The translations under genes and the position numbers were made by a program. The notes below the pieces were generated by a model that saw only the letters and a program-made list of their open reading frames with translations, was not told where the DNA came from and made no database searches. A stretch of DNA of 64,000 bases from an uncultured Cytophagales bacterium (GTDB taxonomy: Bacteria > Bacteroidota > Bacteroidia > Cytophagales > Cyclobacteriaceae), in contig CAJXNP010000018.1 of the NCBI GenBank assembly GCA_913057175.1, positions 81,925 through 145,924 on the forward strand, written 5' to 3'. Shown here one piece after another: positions 46,318 through 55,202 of the stretch (positions are counted from its first letter, which is position 1; each line of letters begins with the position of its first letter).

Positions 46318-47529
46318 ATGAATATTCATGAATATCAGGCTAAAAGTGTATTAAAAAAATATGGTGTGAGGATCCAGGAAGGCTATGTAGCGGATACTCC
46401 CACGAAGGCATCAGAAGCAGCAAAGAAACTAAATGAAGAAACGGGAACATCCTGGTATGTGGTAAAAGCCCAGATCCATGCAGGTGGCCGTGGAAAGGGA
46501 AAAATCAATGAAACCGGTTCAAATGGTGTGGTTTTGGCAAAGTCGTTGGCCGAAGTACCGGAAAAAGCAGAGAAGATCCTGGGAGGAACCCTTGTTACCA
46601 AACAAACCGGCGATGCTGGAAAAGTGGTTCATAAAATCCTGGTCGCGCAGGATGTTTATTATCCTGGCGAGTCTGAACCAAAAGAATTTTATGTAGGCAT
46701 ATTGCTCGATCGTGCCAAAGGATGTAATGTTATCATGGCATCCACCGAAGGAGGGATGGATATCGAGGAAGTTGCTGAAAAAACGCCTGAGAAAATTGTA
46801 AAGGAATGGGTTGACCCACAGCTCGGATTACTGTCCTTTCAGGCAAGGAAAGTGGCATTTAAACTGGGATTGGAAGGTACGGCATTCAAGGAAATGGTGA
46901 AATTTATCACCTCTCTGTACAGAGCATATGTTGAAACAGATTCATCCATGTTTGAGATCAACCCGGCATTAAAAACATCTGATAATAAAATTCTGGCCGT
47001 TGACGCAAAAGTGAACCTGGATGACAATGCTTTGTATCGTCATCCGGACCTGGCAGAATTGAGAGATCTGTCTGAAGAAGATCCCTTGGAAGTAGAAGCC
47101 GGGGAATCAGGCCTGAACTACGTGAAACTGGATGGAAACGTAGGATGTATGGTCAATGGAGCCGGATTGGCCATGGCAACGATGGACATCATTAAACTAT
47201 CTGGTGGAGATCCTGCAAATTTCCTCGATGTCGGAGGGTCAGCCAATGCCAAAACGGTAGAAGCGGGATTCAGGATCATTTTGAAAGACCCGAATGTAAA
47301 AGCGATCTTGATCAATGTTTTCGGCGGAATTGTCCGTTGTGACCGAGTAGCTCAGGGAGTGGTAGAAGCCTACAAAAATATCGGAGACATCAAGGTACCG
47401 ATTATCGTAAGGCTTCAGGGAACAAATGCGGAAGAGGGTAAGAAGATCATTGATGAAAGTGGATTAAAAGTGGTAGGTGCAGTTCTGCTGAAAGATGCAG
47501 CAGAGAGAGTAAAAGAAGCGCTTTCGTAA
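46318..47529 (+). CDS. sucC: Succinyl-CoA synthetase subunit beta
   Basis: A 403-residue ATP-grasp protein of the TCA cycle; it forms ATP or GTP from succinyl-CoA with the alpha subunit SucD. Marks: [17 protein letters not shown] at the N-terminus, [45 protein letters not shown] and, in the C-terminal domain, [21 protein letters not shown] and [14 protein letters not shown]. Full length. sucD does not follow: a terminator comes directly after the gene, so the subunits are encoded apart, as in many Bacteroidota. Confidence 0.96.
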   Translation: MNIHEYQAKSVLKKYGVRIQEGYVADTPTKASEAAKKLNEETGTSWYVVKAQIHAGGRGKGKINETGSNGVVLAKSLAEVPEKAEKILGGTLVTKQTGDAGKVVHKILVAQDVYYPGESEPKEFYVGILLDRAKGCNVIMASTEGGMDIEEVAEKTPEKIVKEWVDPQLGLLSFQARKVAFKLGLEGTAFKEMVKFITSLYRAYVETDSSMFEINPALKTSDNKILAVDAKVNLDDNALYRHPDLAELRDLSEEDPLEVEAGESGLNYVKLDGNVGCMVNGAGLAMATMDIIKLSGGDPANFLDVGGSANAKTVEAGFRIILKDPNVKAILINVFGGIVRCDRVAQGVVEAYKNIGDIKVPIIVRLQGTNAEEGKKIIDESGLKVVGAVLLKDAAERVKEALS

Positions 47530-47551
47530 AAAAATAAATTACAATGAAATG

Positions 47552-47587
47552 AAAGGTCTGGTCAGTGAATGGTCAGACCTTTTTTGA
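47552..47587 (+). terminator. Terminator after sucC
   Basis: AAAGGTCTG pairs with CAGACCTTT across a 13-nt loop and is followed by TTTT. Confidence 0.85.
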
Positions 47588-48010
47588 TTTAGCAGAAAGA
47601 GCATCTATTAATCTGACGTGAATTCGGTGCAGTACACCGCAAGAATTCCTCCCAACCGTCACTCTGAGCCCTTTTTCAGGGATTAGCGTAAGAAAAGGGC
47701 GTGAGAGTCTCGTGATAACGAGATTCCGACTGTTTCATTACCAAAAATCCACCCAGAAACTTACGAATGACAAAATTTTGTTAGGTTTCTTATTTCGAAC
47801 TCAGGCTGCTTTACTTATCGTCATTTCAATGATCTAATCAGATCTTCTTTAGTTCTTTCAAAGTCCGAAATCCTTTTTTCAGGATAAATGATTGACTTTT
47901 TGGACCAACTAAATAATCTCCAGTAATTAATGATGTGAGAAAAATTCATTAGAAATGTAATTCCGGATATTTAAGAATTAATCTTTCTTTTCCGATTAAA
48001 TGAAAAATAC
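47588..48010. repeat. Intergenic stretch with several hairpins
   Basis: No gene is seen. Three stem-loops occur in a row: CGGTG-cagta-CACCG (47625-47639), GCCCTTTT / AAAAGGGC (47668-47700) and TCTCGT-gata-ACGAGA (47708-47723). The CGTCACTCTGAGCCC-type wording recalls the extragenic repeats common in Bacteroidota genomes. The part after 47760 is plain. Confidence 0.5.
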
Positions 48011-48018
48011 TACTTTTG
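48011..48018 (+). promoter_or_regulatory. -7 element upstream of the tRNA-Arg locus
   Basis: TACTTTTG, an exact TAnnTTTG match identical to the tRNA-Leu -7 box. The -33 region is T-rich without a clean TTG. It stands before the broken tRNA copy, so the intact tRNA would be the distal part of its transcript. Confidence 0.55.
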
Positions 48019-48032
48019 CGTCCTGTTGATTA

Positions 48033-48084
48033 TTTGGTGATTGATGATTTGTGATTTAAAATCTCCAAATCATCAATCATCAAA
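48033..48084. repeat. 19-bp inverted repeat just upstream of the broken tRNA-Arg
   Basis: TTTGGTGATTGATGATTTG (48033-48051) and CAAATCATCAATCATCAAA (48066-48084) are complementary at 18 of 19 positions around a 14-nt loop. There is no T-run, so it is not a simple terminator. Confidence 0.75.
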
Positions 48085-48098
48085 TCACGAAATTGTAT

Positions 48099-48171
48099 GC
48101 GCCCGTAGTTCAACTGGATACCCGCCTGCCGGCGAGGCAGGGAATATCGGATTTCGGCTCCGAGGGTTGAG
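48099..48171 (+). pseudogene. Broken tRNA-Arg copy: 5' two-thirds with a 21-bp palindromic insertion
   Basis: Bases 48099-48120 and 48142-48171 are identical to the first 52 bases of the intact tRNA-Arg at 48428. Between them, at the 3' side of the D loop, sits a 21-base insert (48121-48141, CCCG-CCTGCC-GGCGA-GGCAGG) with a perfect 6-bp stem. The copy ends after GGGTTGAG, three bases into the T stem; T loop and 3' acceptor strand are missing. It cannot fold as a tRNA. Identity starts two bases earlier (AT at 48097). Confidence 0.92.
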
Positions 48172-48184
48172 TTAAAATTGAAAT

Positions 48185-48478
48185 ATGGTATATTTCGTCT
48201 ATGTATTGAAGAGTCAGGAGTTTGATTATCGGTATGTAGGTCATACTGACAATTTGATTAAGAGACTTAGTGACCATAATTCGGGTAAAACCAAATCAAA
48301 TAAGGCATTTGCCCCGTTTGATATTATTTATTTTGAAGCTTTTGATACAAGGAAAGAGGCAATAAAAAGGGAAAAATACTTTAAATCAGGATCTGGAAGA
48401 GAATACCTGAAAACACTATTACATAATGCGCCCGTAGTTCAACTGGATAGAATATCGGATTTCGGCTCCGAGGGTTGA
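48185..48478 (+). CDS. GIY-YIG nuclease whose C-terminus is encoded by the tRNA-Arg gene
   Basis: A 97-residue single-domain GIY-YIG protein of the small UvrC-like/YhbQ group. The core is YFVYVLKSQEFDYRYVGHT (GIY and YVG motifs), LIKRLSDHNSG with the catalytic Arg, and TRKEAIKREKYFKSGSGREYL with the family's KREK segment and a catalytic Glu. Codon 82 is the first codon of the tRNA-Arg (GCG at 48428); the last 16 residues APVVQLDRISDFGSEG and the TGA stop are read from the tRNA. The gene stands between the broken and the intact tRNA copies. The domain itself ends at about residue 80, so the tail is probably extra. Confidence 0.88.
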   Translation: MVYFVYVLKSQEFDYRYVGHTDNLIKRLSDHNSGKTKSNKAFAPFDIIYFEAFDTRKEAIKREKYFKSGSGREYLKTLLHNAPVVQLDRISDFGSEG

Positions 48479-48501
48479 GGGTTCGAATCCTTCCGGGCGT
48501 A
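48428..48501 (+). tRNA. tRNA-Arg(TCG)
   Basis: A 74-base tRNA. Acceptor GCGCCCG pairs with CGGGCGT, D arm GTTC / GAAT, anticodon arm TCGGA-TTTCGGC-TCCGA with anticodon TCG (reads CGA), variable loop GGGTT, T arm GAGGG-TTCGAAT-CCTTC, discriminator A. CCA is not encoded (ACAGG follows). The last 51 bases of the GIY-YIG reading frame lie inside it. Confidence 0.95.
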
Positions 48502-48507
48502 CAGGTT

Positions 48508-48536
48508 AAAAAAAGCAGCTTTAAGCTGCTTTTTTT
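48508..48536 (+). terminator. Terminator after tRNA-Arg
   Basis: AAAAAAGCAGC-TTTAA-GCTGCTTTTTT, 6 bases after the tRNA; A and T runs make it usable from both sides. Confidence 0.9.
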
Positions 48537-48557
48537 ATACATTTTCACCAAGCACCG

Positions 48558-51221
48558 CTACTCCACCTCCACCAATCTTTCTTCCGAATTCCATCCTTTT
48601 ACTGAAATAAGAGTGCCATTCATTATTTTTCCTTTACATGCAACAATAATTGATTTGCTTTGGCCGGGGGGAATGGATACATAATTGTCACTAAAGAAAG
48701 TTGGAAGGATCCTTTCTTTTGACTCCGGATCTATCAAAGATATCCTGTTGAAAAAGGAGACTGGATTGCCCTTTGGATTTGTCAGAATTACCTTGTATTT
48801 GTTTTCTTCTATTTGTGAGGCCACGATCTGCAGGTTTGCAGATTCCAATTCCATCAATCCGGTATATTTTCCATTTGCATCCGGAAACCAGTAAAAATTT
48901 TCACTTAAAACCTCTTGTTCAGTATTCAGGATCTGCAAGTTTATAAATACTCCTTTTTCACCTCCCATCTTATCGATGACTCCCTTCACGGAGAGGGTCT
49001 TTTTGACTGATGTCGGCTCCATGTAGGCAAAAACTTGTGTGATCAGGGAATGATTGCCCTCCATGTCGTAAGCCTCAACCTTCAGCAGAAGGTCTCGTTT
49101 CGGCTGGAAGGTATTATTGACAATCATAACCATTCCATCTACAGGATTACACATGACATGCAGAGGTTCACTTCCGGTTCTTAAACCGTAAAGACAGGCG
49201 TTGGGATCGAGATAATAATCGTACATCTGACCTCTCATCGCCGTCCAGGGGTTCTGGGTTTTCCAGATGATTACACCCGTGTACCAGTCCCACATGTGGG
49301 AGGAAAATCCCTCGATCAACCCCCTGTACTGATCGTAATTGACAAGCTGCGCTTTTTCGGCAAAATCCCGTGCATTTTTGGCCTCTCCATAAGGATCGAT
49401 AAATTCATTATACCCGATGTATTTATGGTATTTCCAGATGGAATCCACTTTATCCGGTTCCTGTGGTGGAATCAGATTTTCTTGTGGGATGAATCGCTCA
49501 AGTGATTCATAATCACCCACTCCGACAGATCCCACTTCGGAGTTGAAAGGAAATGTTTTCTCCTCCCAAAATCGACTAATGGGCTGAATACCGTATGGTC
49601 CGTCGCCGTTCCCTCCGATGGAGTTGAATGACATGCTATCCGAATTAGAATATTCAATGAACCATCGAGTACCATCCAGATCGGGTAGTATTTCATCTTT
49701 AAGCGGTATCAAAATATCTTCCGGAGGGGTTATCTCATTGCCTCCGCAATACATGGCCAGAGAGGGGTGATTGCGGATCATTTTGACCATATCTGCCGCT
49801 GAATGGAGGAAAAGATCATGATCATCCGGGTACTTTCTTCTGGTCAGCTGATCTTCTTTTTTCATGGGGTCCAGCCAGCGGCCGTTGCAGTCGCCTGACA
49901 TCCAGAAGTCCTGCATGACCAAAAGTCCGTACTTGTCACATGCCTCGTAGAATTCCGGTCTTTCAGCCAGCGCCCCTCCCCAGATCCTGATCAGGTTCAG
50001 GTTCATGTCACGATGGAACCTGACTTCTGCATCGTAGCGTTCAGGAGAAAACCTCAGCATCGCATCCGATATGATCCAGTTGCCCCCTTTGATAAAGATC
50101 TTTTGTCCATTTACCATGATCTGCATGCTGCGGGTCTGATCATTCCATTGGCGTTGAATTTCTCTTACACCAACCTTAATTTTCTCTTCATCGCTGGTAG
50201 TTTTGCCATCGATCTCAAACCGGATATCCATATCATAGAGGTATTGCTCACCATAGCCACTGGGCCACCAAAGCTTCGGGTCTTTCAGGGTGATATCCGG
50301 AAGTCGGATCAACTTTCTCACATTTGAGAGAAGCTCGACATTGCTAGTCACCTCAATTCCTCCAATGGAGCAGGTCAACACACCATTTATTTTTTTTGAG
50401 GTTGGATTTTCGAGTTCTGTTGTCACTTTGATCGTGGCAGGCGCTTGCTTTTCGCCAGGCGATCTTTTGCCCGGAACCAACGTGATGACATGTGGGTTGG
50501 CGATATTCACCGCCCTGGTCTTTTCGATAAATACTTTATCCCAGATCCCGGTATTTCTATCCCGCACAGGTTGTATCCAATCCCATCCCGCCACATATTG
50601 ATGAGAAACATTTTTTCCTATTGTACCGTCACCTCCTTGTCCGCCGTTGGGATTTCCCGGATGTTCGGGAGGATAGATTAATACGGCTAGTCTATTCGCT
50701 CCATCCTTATTCAGTAATTTTGTGATATTGTAGGTTTGCCGCAGGAACATACCCTTGTGAACGGTGTCATTGAGCTTGTTGCCATTCAGGAAAACATTGC
50801 TTGAATAATTTACTCCCCTTAAATGAATCCATACCTGGTCATCTTTATCAGGAAAAGATTCATTAAAATCCGCGACGAACCAGTAGGTGTAATAGTCATT
50901 TCCAGTATCGTAGATGTCTGGGATCTTCTCATTATTCATCCCAAAAAACGGGTCGGGAATCTTCTCATTTTCTAATAAGGTGGTTAAAACTGTTCCCGGC
51001 ACCACGGCAGGCATCCAGTTGTTAATCGGATAATCCAATACAGATATTTGTTCACCGCCCTCTTTGACATCTGAAATATTTATACATTTCCAACCATCCT
51101 TTAACTCATATCGATCTTGAGCCCTTAGATCAAAGAGGGTAAATTCGATCAGAGCAAGAGTCAGTATAAATATTTTGCAGCTAAAAGAATGGGAAATGGG
51201 ATTGGTAATTAGCCTGGTCAT
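48558..51221 (-). CDS. Glycoside hydrolase family 2, beta-mannosidase / exo-glucosaminidase-like
   Basis: An 887-residue exported enzyme (hydrophobic signal region about 13-34, ending LRAQ). It has the GH2 order: N-terminal sugar-binding domain (VWIHLRGVNYSSNVFLNGNKL), Ig-like domain (WWPSGYGEQYLYDM), and TIM barrel from about 370 (FIKGGNWIISD, RIWGGALAERPEFYEACDKYG). The acid/base Glu is in MYCGGNEITPPED and the nucleophile Glu in FNSEVGSVGVGDYESL. The barrel resembles endo-beta-mannosidases and exo-beta-glucosaminidases more than beta-galactosidases; the substrate is not certain. Last gene of a three-gene run downstream of the SusCD pair. Confidence 0.9.
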   Translation of the reverse strand: MTRLITNPISHSFSCKIFILTLALIEFTLFDLRAQDRYELKDGWKCINISDVKEGGEQISVLDYPINNWMPAVVPGTVLTTLLENEKIPDPFFGMNNEKIPDIYDTGNDYYTYWFVADFNESFPDKDDQVWIHLRGVNYSSNVFLNGNKLNDTVHKGMFLRQTYNITKLLNKDGANRLAVLIYPPEHPGNPNGGQGGDGTIGKNVSHQYVAGWDWIQPVRDRNTGIWDKVFIEKTRAVNIANPHVITLVPGKRSPGEKQAPATIKVTTELENPTSKKINGVLTCSIGGIEVTSNVELLSNVRKLIRLPDITLKDPKLWWPSGYGEQYLYDMDIRFEIDGKTTSDEEKIKVGVREIQRQWNDQTRSMQIMVNGQKIFIKGGNWIISDAMLRFSPERYDAEVRFHRDMNLNLIRIWGGALAERPEFYEACDKYGLLVMQDFWMSGDCNGRWLDPMKKEDQLTRRKYPDDHDLFLHSAADMVKMIRNHPSLAMYCGGNEITPPEDILIPLKDEILPDLDGTRWFIEYSNSDSMSFNSIGGNGDGPYGIQPISRFWEEKTFPFNSEVGSVGVGDYESLERFIPQENLIPPQEPDKVDSIWKYHKYIGYNEFIDPYGEAKNARDFAEKAQLVNYDQYRGLIEGFSSHMWDWYTGVIIWKTQNPWTAMRGQMYDYYLDPNACLYGLRTGSEPLHVMCNPVDGMVMIVNNTFQPKRDLLLKVEAYDMEGNHSLITQVFAYMEPTSVKKTLSVKGVIDKMGGEKGVFINLQILNTEQEVLSENFYWFPDANGKYTGLMELESANLQIVASQIEENKYKVILTNPKGNPVSFFNRISLIDPESKERILPTFFSDNYVSIPPGQSKSIIVACKGKIMNGTLISVKGWNSEERLVEVE

Positions 51222-51248
51222 GTACTATCTGGATTTCGATCTGAACAT

Positions 51249-52316
51249 TTACGATTTAACACTTTTCAATACCTCTAAAACCTCATCATTCACATTTCCA
51301 AACAGGGATATACCTGAGGCGCCATTTTTCATGGCATTTTCAATCCCCTGCTTCAGCTCTTCATTTGATTTAAAATCTGGCAAGAACAGACCTGCATAGA
51401 TCGGGAATTTTCCGCAGAGCCATCTCATGCCCTCACGCACCGCTTCACCGATCCAGGAAACATCCTCCTTATAAAAGCCATGGTAGATCATGGGGCAAAC
51501 ACCACTTAGATTCCAGTTTGTCCAATCCTGTCTGACAATTCTTCTTGCAATTTCCGGCGTGGGAAACACAGCTGCTGTAATCGGCTTTTTGTAGGATGCG
51601 GCCACTTCTGACAATCTATTTACAAGCCGGGATACATTGTCGTATCGAAAATTCCGGAATGATGGGCTCTGGCTCGGGTATTCGATATCCATCGGATCAT
51701 AGCCCTTTAATTCCTTGAATTTAGATCGACAGACGTCGCAGTAGCAAAAATCATATTCAGGCAACTCAACGGTTTGTACGATGTTATATTTATCCCAAAG
51801 ATTGACAGGCAATATGACATCGCAATAGCGCACGTAGTCCAGATGAAGGCCATCAACATAATCCTTTTCCAATACTTTGCGGGCTTGCTGCTCCAGGTAA
51901 TCATGGACTTCAGGTCGGGATGGGCACAGCCAGCGATAATAGTTAACATAAGGAGGGTGGTCTGCGCATGATTTACCTTCCCTGCTAACCGTATACCATT
52001 CCGGATGAGCTTCTAACAATTCCTTTTCCCCACGGTTGAGCGTCCAGATCCATCGGTGTGTTTCAAGGCCGTTGTTTTTAGCAATGATAAAATGCTTTTC
52101 GATATCTTCTTCGAAGAAAATTCCAGAGATCCCCGCCGCACGAAAGCTTTTATATTTCTGATTGAGTTCGTTTTCGCTTTCTTCTTCACCGGGGTTGATC
52201 CACACCCAGTTTTTTATTTTTTCCTTTTTGATCTCATTGCCAAAAGATTTTGTGTTGGGAATAGCAGCGCCCAGGCCGGCTAATACGGAAGCTTTTATAA
52301 AATCTCTTTTCTTCAT
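51249..52316 (-). CDS. Putative glycoside hydrolase, GHL10-like TIM barrel
   Basis: A 355-residue exported protein. The N-terminus MKKRDFIKASVLAGLGAAIP looks like a Tat signal with Lys-Arg in place of Arg-Arg. The body matches the glycosyl-hydrolase-like 10 family: WIWTLNRGE, YRWLCPSRPEVHDYLEQQAR, DYVDGLHLDYVRYCD (a conserved strand with Asp/Tyr), CYCDVCRSKFKE (paired Cys, likely metal- or disulfide-forming) and GVCPMIYHGFYK. Enzymes of this fold act on glycans; no substrate is known. It lies between the CBM9-like and GH2 genes with 1-2 and 27 base gaps. Confidence 0.8.
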   Translation of the reverse strand: MKKRDFIKASVLAGLGAAIPNTKSFGNEIKKEKIKNWVWINPGEEESENELNQKYKSFRAAGISGIFFEEDIEKHFIIAKNNGLETHRWIWTLNRGEKELLEAHPEWYTVSREGKSCADHPPYVNYYRWLCPSRPEVHDYLEQQARKVLEKDYVDGLHLDYVRYCDVILPVNLWDKYNIVQTVELPEYDFCYCDVCRSKFKELKGYDPMDIEYPSQSPSFRNFRYDNVSRLVNRLSEVAASYKKPITAAVFPTPEIARRIVRQDWTNWNLSGVCPMIYHGFYKEDVSWIGEAVREGMRWLCGKFPIYAGLFLPDFKSNEELKQGIENAMKNGASGISLFGNVNDEVLEVLKSVKS

Positions 52317-52317
52317 T

Positions 52318-53442
52318 TTATTGATTTTTATAAGCGGTTATTTTTTTCAGGAGGCCATTTTGGTCAATGCACCAGAACTCTTTTGATTCTTTACATTGAA
52401 TAATGGCCAGGTATTGATGGGTGGTTGATTCCATGGATATAGCATTTTGATCTATTGAAAATGAATTGTCAGACGGTAATTCATTTAGGTTTTTGGCATA
52501 CCTTCCTTCATTTTTATAGAAGTTTGATTGCACATAATAGATTGACCACAGGGTTCTTTTAATGGACTCGCATTCCGGTAATTGAAATTCTATTGATTCA
52601 CTTCCAACATCAGAAGTAGAAAACAGAAAATAACCCCATCGCTCAGGAAAATGCATGTTGATGATCCCCTGGGGACTCCATACCCAGTTGTGCTCACTGA
52701 ATGGTTTTTTGGTTTTTGGATCAATCTTCTTGATGTATTCATTGTTTATAATTTCCATGTCCCATTCAACCCTTGAAAAATTAGCCCTCCAGGTGTCTCC
52801 ATCCGCAGGAATTTGAATGGAATTTCCAAAGCTCAGTGATTTGAAAGGAATGGCCATTTCAATGCTCCACTTTTTGTCAATATCTGATGGATCATTGATC
52901 GTACCATCGATATCCAATCCGGTTTTCAGCTCTTCAGCATTCCAGGTTATCAGTGGCTTTCCACCGTTTCGATAAGGCTTATCAAGGAAGAGGTCGAAAA
53001 TGGTATGATAGGCATTAACCTCTATTTCAAAGTACAACTGGGAGTCCCCGTCCGGGTCGATGAATATTTCGAAGTCATTATCATGGTAAACAATTTGATC
53101 GTGTTCGGTTAGTTTTGCCCAGATGTGGGGCTCTTCCAATTCTGCAAACAGGTACAAATAATGTTCATTCCAGAGCGCTTTAAACCGTGTTCTATAGGTT
53201 GGTTTTGGTTTGACCGACCCTTCGATATCTCCAAAATCTTCAGACCAGGCCGCTTTTTGCCAGGCAGGCTCACTGGCGTTTCCATCAATGGTCATTGATT
53301 CGGTTGTTTGATAGACTATGTAATTCAATGGGATTTCGAATGGGACATTTGAGTTAATGGGTTTCTTTTGTGCCTTGATGCAGGAATTGAAAAGGAAATT
53401 CAATAGTAGCAATACGACTAATCGCCCGTGGACATTTATCAT
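52318..53442 (-). CDS. CBM9-like carbohydrate-binding lipoprotein
   Basis: About 374 residues from ATG 53442, which gives a lipoprotein signal (MINVHGRLVVLLLLNFLFNSC). The longer in-frame start at 53514 lies inside a terminator hairpin and is rejected. Marks of the family-9-like domain: MTIDGNASEPAWQKAAW, RFKALWNEHYLYLFAELEEP, DNDFEIFIDPDGDSQLYFE and WSIEMAIPFKSL. Such proteins bind sugar ends and often accompany Bacteroidota polysaccharide loci. The C-terminal 100 residues hold no further known module. First gene of the run CBM9 - GHL10 - GH2. Confidence 0.82.
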   Translation of the reverse strand: MINVHGRLVVLLLLNFLFNSCIKAQKKPINSNVPFEIPLNYIVYQTTESMTIDGNASEPAWQKAAWSEDFGDIEGSVKPKPTYRTRFKALWNEHYLYLFAELEEPHIWAKLTEHDQIVYHDNDFEIFIDPDGDSQLYFEIEVNAYHTIFDLFLDKPYRNGGKPLITWNAEELKTGLDIDGTINDPSDIDKKWSIEMAIPFKSLSFGNSIQIPADGDTWRANFSRVEWDMEIINNEYIKKIDPKTKKPFSEHNWVWSPQGIINMHFPERWGYFLFSTSDVGSESIEFQLPECESIKRTLWSIYYVQSNFYKNEGRYAKNLNELPSDNSFSIDQNAISMESTTHQYLAIIQCKESKEFWCIDQNGLLKKITAYKNQ

Positions 53443-53469
53443 GTGCTTTAATTCAGATGTGAAAAAAAA

Positions 53470-53528
53470 GGCTGTTGAAACAGGAAAGACCTTAATCGAT
53501 TTTCCACATTTCAACAGCCAGATTTTTT
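53470..53528. terminator. Bidirectional terminator between susD-like and CBM9-like genes
   Basis: GGCTGTTGAAA (53470-53480) and TTTCAACAGCC (53509-53519) form a perfect 11-bp stem, with eight A before and eight T after on the plus strand. Confidence 0.85.
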
Positions 53529-53554
53529 TTATGATCCTTGTTATTAACTTATTT

Positions 53555-53590
53555 AAACCCGAGAATACTTCTAGAAGTATTCTCAGGTTT
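53555..53590. terminator. Second hairpin containing a 24-bp perfect palindrome
   Basis: A 24-base palindrome with half-site GAGAATACTTCT lies at 53561-53584 and is extended by AAACC / GGTTT on both sides. It follows the susD-like stop by 14 bases and precedes the other terminator, so the SusCD transcript meets two stops in a row. Confidence 0.75.
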
Positions 53591-53603
53591 ACCTATATCT
53601 ATT

Positions 53604-55190
53604 TTAATTTGCCACGTCCCACCACATTCGGGTAGTAAATTGATCAGGTCCTTGAGCGGAAATAGCTGCCTGATAATTATCGGGGTTTTCACTCAATTCA
53701 AAAGATGGATATCTCAACCTTCTTGGTATTGTGCCGCCAGTTTCATTTCCCGGATAGTTAACAGGTGTTAACACAGGGTAACCTGTTCTTCTCCAGTTTG
53801 CATATCCTTCATAACAATTATCCAAAAAAGTAACAGCCCAATACTGCTCGCCAATCAGTCTTTCCTTGTCTTCATCACTGGCTGCATCAAAGCCTAATCC
53901 GGCAATGTAGGTGTCAATTGTGCCGGCATCGACCGCAAGGCTTGCATCATACGCAGTCCATTTGTCAATTGCAGCAGCTACTGCATTCTCGAAGTGTTCT
54001 TCGGGAGTACCTGGAACATTCCACCCTTTCAGCAAAGCTTCAGCCAAAAGCAATTCTACCTCTGAGTAAGTATGCAAAAACATGGGGTCCTCAAAGTCAT
54101 ATAACAATGGATTGATGAAAGAAAAGATACTATTGTCTACATAATCATCCGGAGAATCGATCAATCCTTCATCTACCGCAGCTTGTCTTATTGTTTCATT
54201 ATCATATCCATTAGGCATACCGGCCTGAGCAGCTGGATCGGTATTCCAGTCATTAGGGTCTCCGTCAGGGTTTCCAACACCACCGGATACCATCATCAAC
54301 CTTGGGTCGTTAAGATCCTTCATCCAATCAATGAAAGTCTTACTGAGCCTTGCATTTCCGGATTTATAATTATCCGAAATGATCACCTCAGAATTGCCAT
54401 TAACTGCAGCGTTATTATGGTATACCACTGTGTTATCATCATTAGATTGGAAAGTGCCTGATGCATGATTTGCAGCTTCTTCTACGACACTCTGAGCTAA
54501 GCTTGCGTCAACATTTGACATACGCATTCCAACCCTGACTAATAAAGAGTTGATAAAGCGTTTCCACTGATCAATGTCACCCTGATAATAAATATCCTGA
54601 ACTCCGGGATTGGGCGCACTTTCACTTAAGATGTCTCTGGCCTCTCTCAAATCGCTTACAATTGAGGTGTAAATGTCCTGCTGGGTGTCGTATTTTGGAA
54701 ACCAATACTCCTGACCCAGCAATCCTCTTCCTGCCTCACTGTAAGGCACATCTCCATACAAGTCACTGATTCTGTGTAGAGCATATGTTCTGACAACAAG
54801 GGCCATAGCGTAAAGATTTACTTCCTCAGTATCCCTGGTATTATCTACTATATGCGTGACGTTTTTGATTAAATTCGGATAGTAATCCTGAAACACGGCA
54901 CTGGTATACTGATCATTCCAGAAATATTTATCTCCTGAAACAAAGCCTGCAGTACTCGCAAACTGCTGTATCATTGTTGAGCTATAGATAATGTTTCCGC
55001 GTGATTGAACGTAGCCATTATTTGTCATAGCCCCCTGGGAATAGGCTAATATAAAATCGAAGTCCAAATCAGACGAAGCATTGGGATCATCATTTAAATC
55101 CAACAAAGCTTCGTTATCACATGAGGTAATTGGCAACATGAAAACGGCCAATACCACAATAAGTAATCTGTTTTTTATAATTCTATACAT
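53604..55190 (-). CDS. SusD-like lipoprotein (SusD-like_2 type)
   Basis: A 528-residue surface lipoprotein. Signal region LLIVVLAVFMLPITSC with the lipid-bearing Cys at about 24, then LLDLNDDPNASSDLDFDFILAYSQG, the start typical of the SusD-like_2 (PF12771) group. The TPR-type helices (ALVVRTYALHRISDLYGDVPYSEA) and the C-terminal SVEL-like FLHTYSEVELLLAEALLKGW segment with RRLRYPSFELSENPDNYQAA are normal. It forms the lid of the SusC transporter and binds oligosaccharide or peptide. It lies 12 bases after the SusC gene. Confidence 0.92.
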   Translation of the reverse strand: MYRIIKNRLLIVVLAVFMLPITSCDNEALLDLNDDPNASSDLDFDFILAYSQGAMTNNGYVQSRGNIIYSSTMIQQFASTAGFVSGDKYFWNDQYTSAVFQDYYPNLIKNVTHIVDNTRDTEEVNLYAMALVVRTYALHRISDLYGDVPYSEAGRGLLGQEYWFPKYDTQQDIYTSIVSDLREARDILSESAPNPGVQDIYYQGDIDQWKRFINSLLVRVGMRMSNVDASLAQSVVEEAANHASGTFQSNDDNTVVYHNNAAVNGNSEVIISDNYKSGNARLSKTFIDWMKDLNDPRLMMVSGGVGNPDGDPNDWNTDPAAQAGMPNGYDNETIRQAAVDEGLIDSPDDYVDNSIFSFINPLLYDFEDPMFLHTYSEVELLLAEALLKGWNVPGTPEEHFENAVAAAIDKWTAYDASLAVDAGTIDTYIAGLGFDAASDEDKERLIGEQYWAVTFLDNCYEGYANWRRTGYPVLTPVNYPGNETGGTIPRRLRYPSFELSENPDNYQAAISAQGPDQFTTRMWWDVAN

Positions 55191-55202
55191 GGTATTTCTT
55201 TA

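Noticed and set aside
53443..53514. Longer start for the CBM9-like gene
   Set aside because: It would begin inside a terminator hairpin and hide the lipoprotein signal, which starts at 53442.
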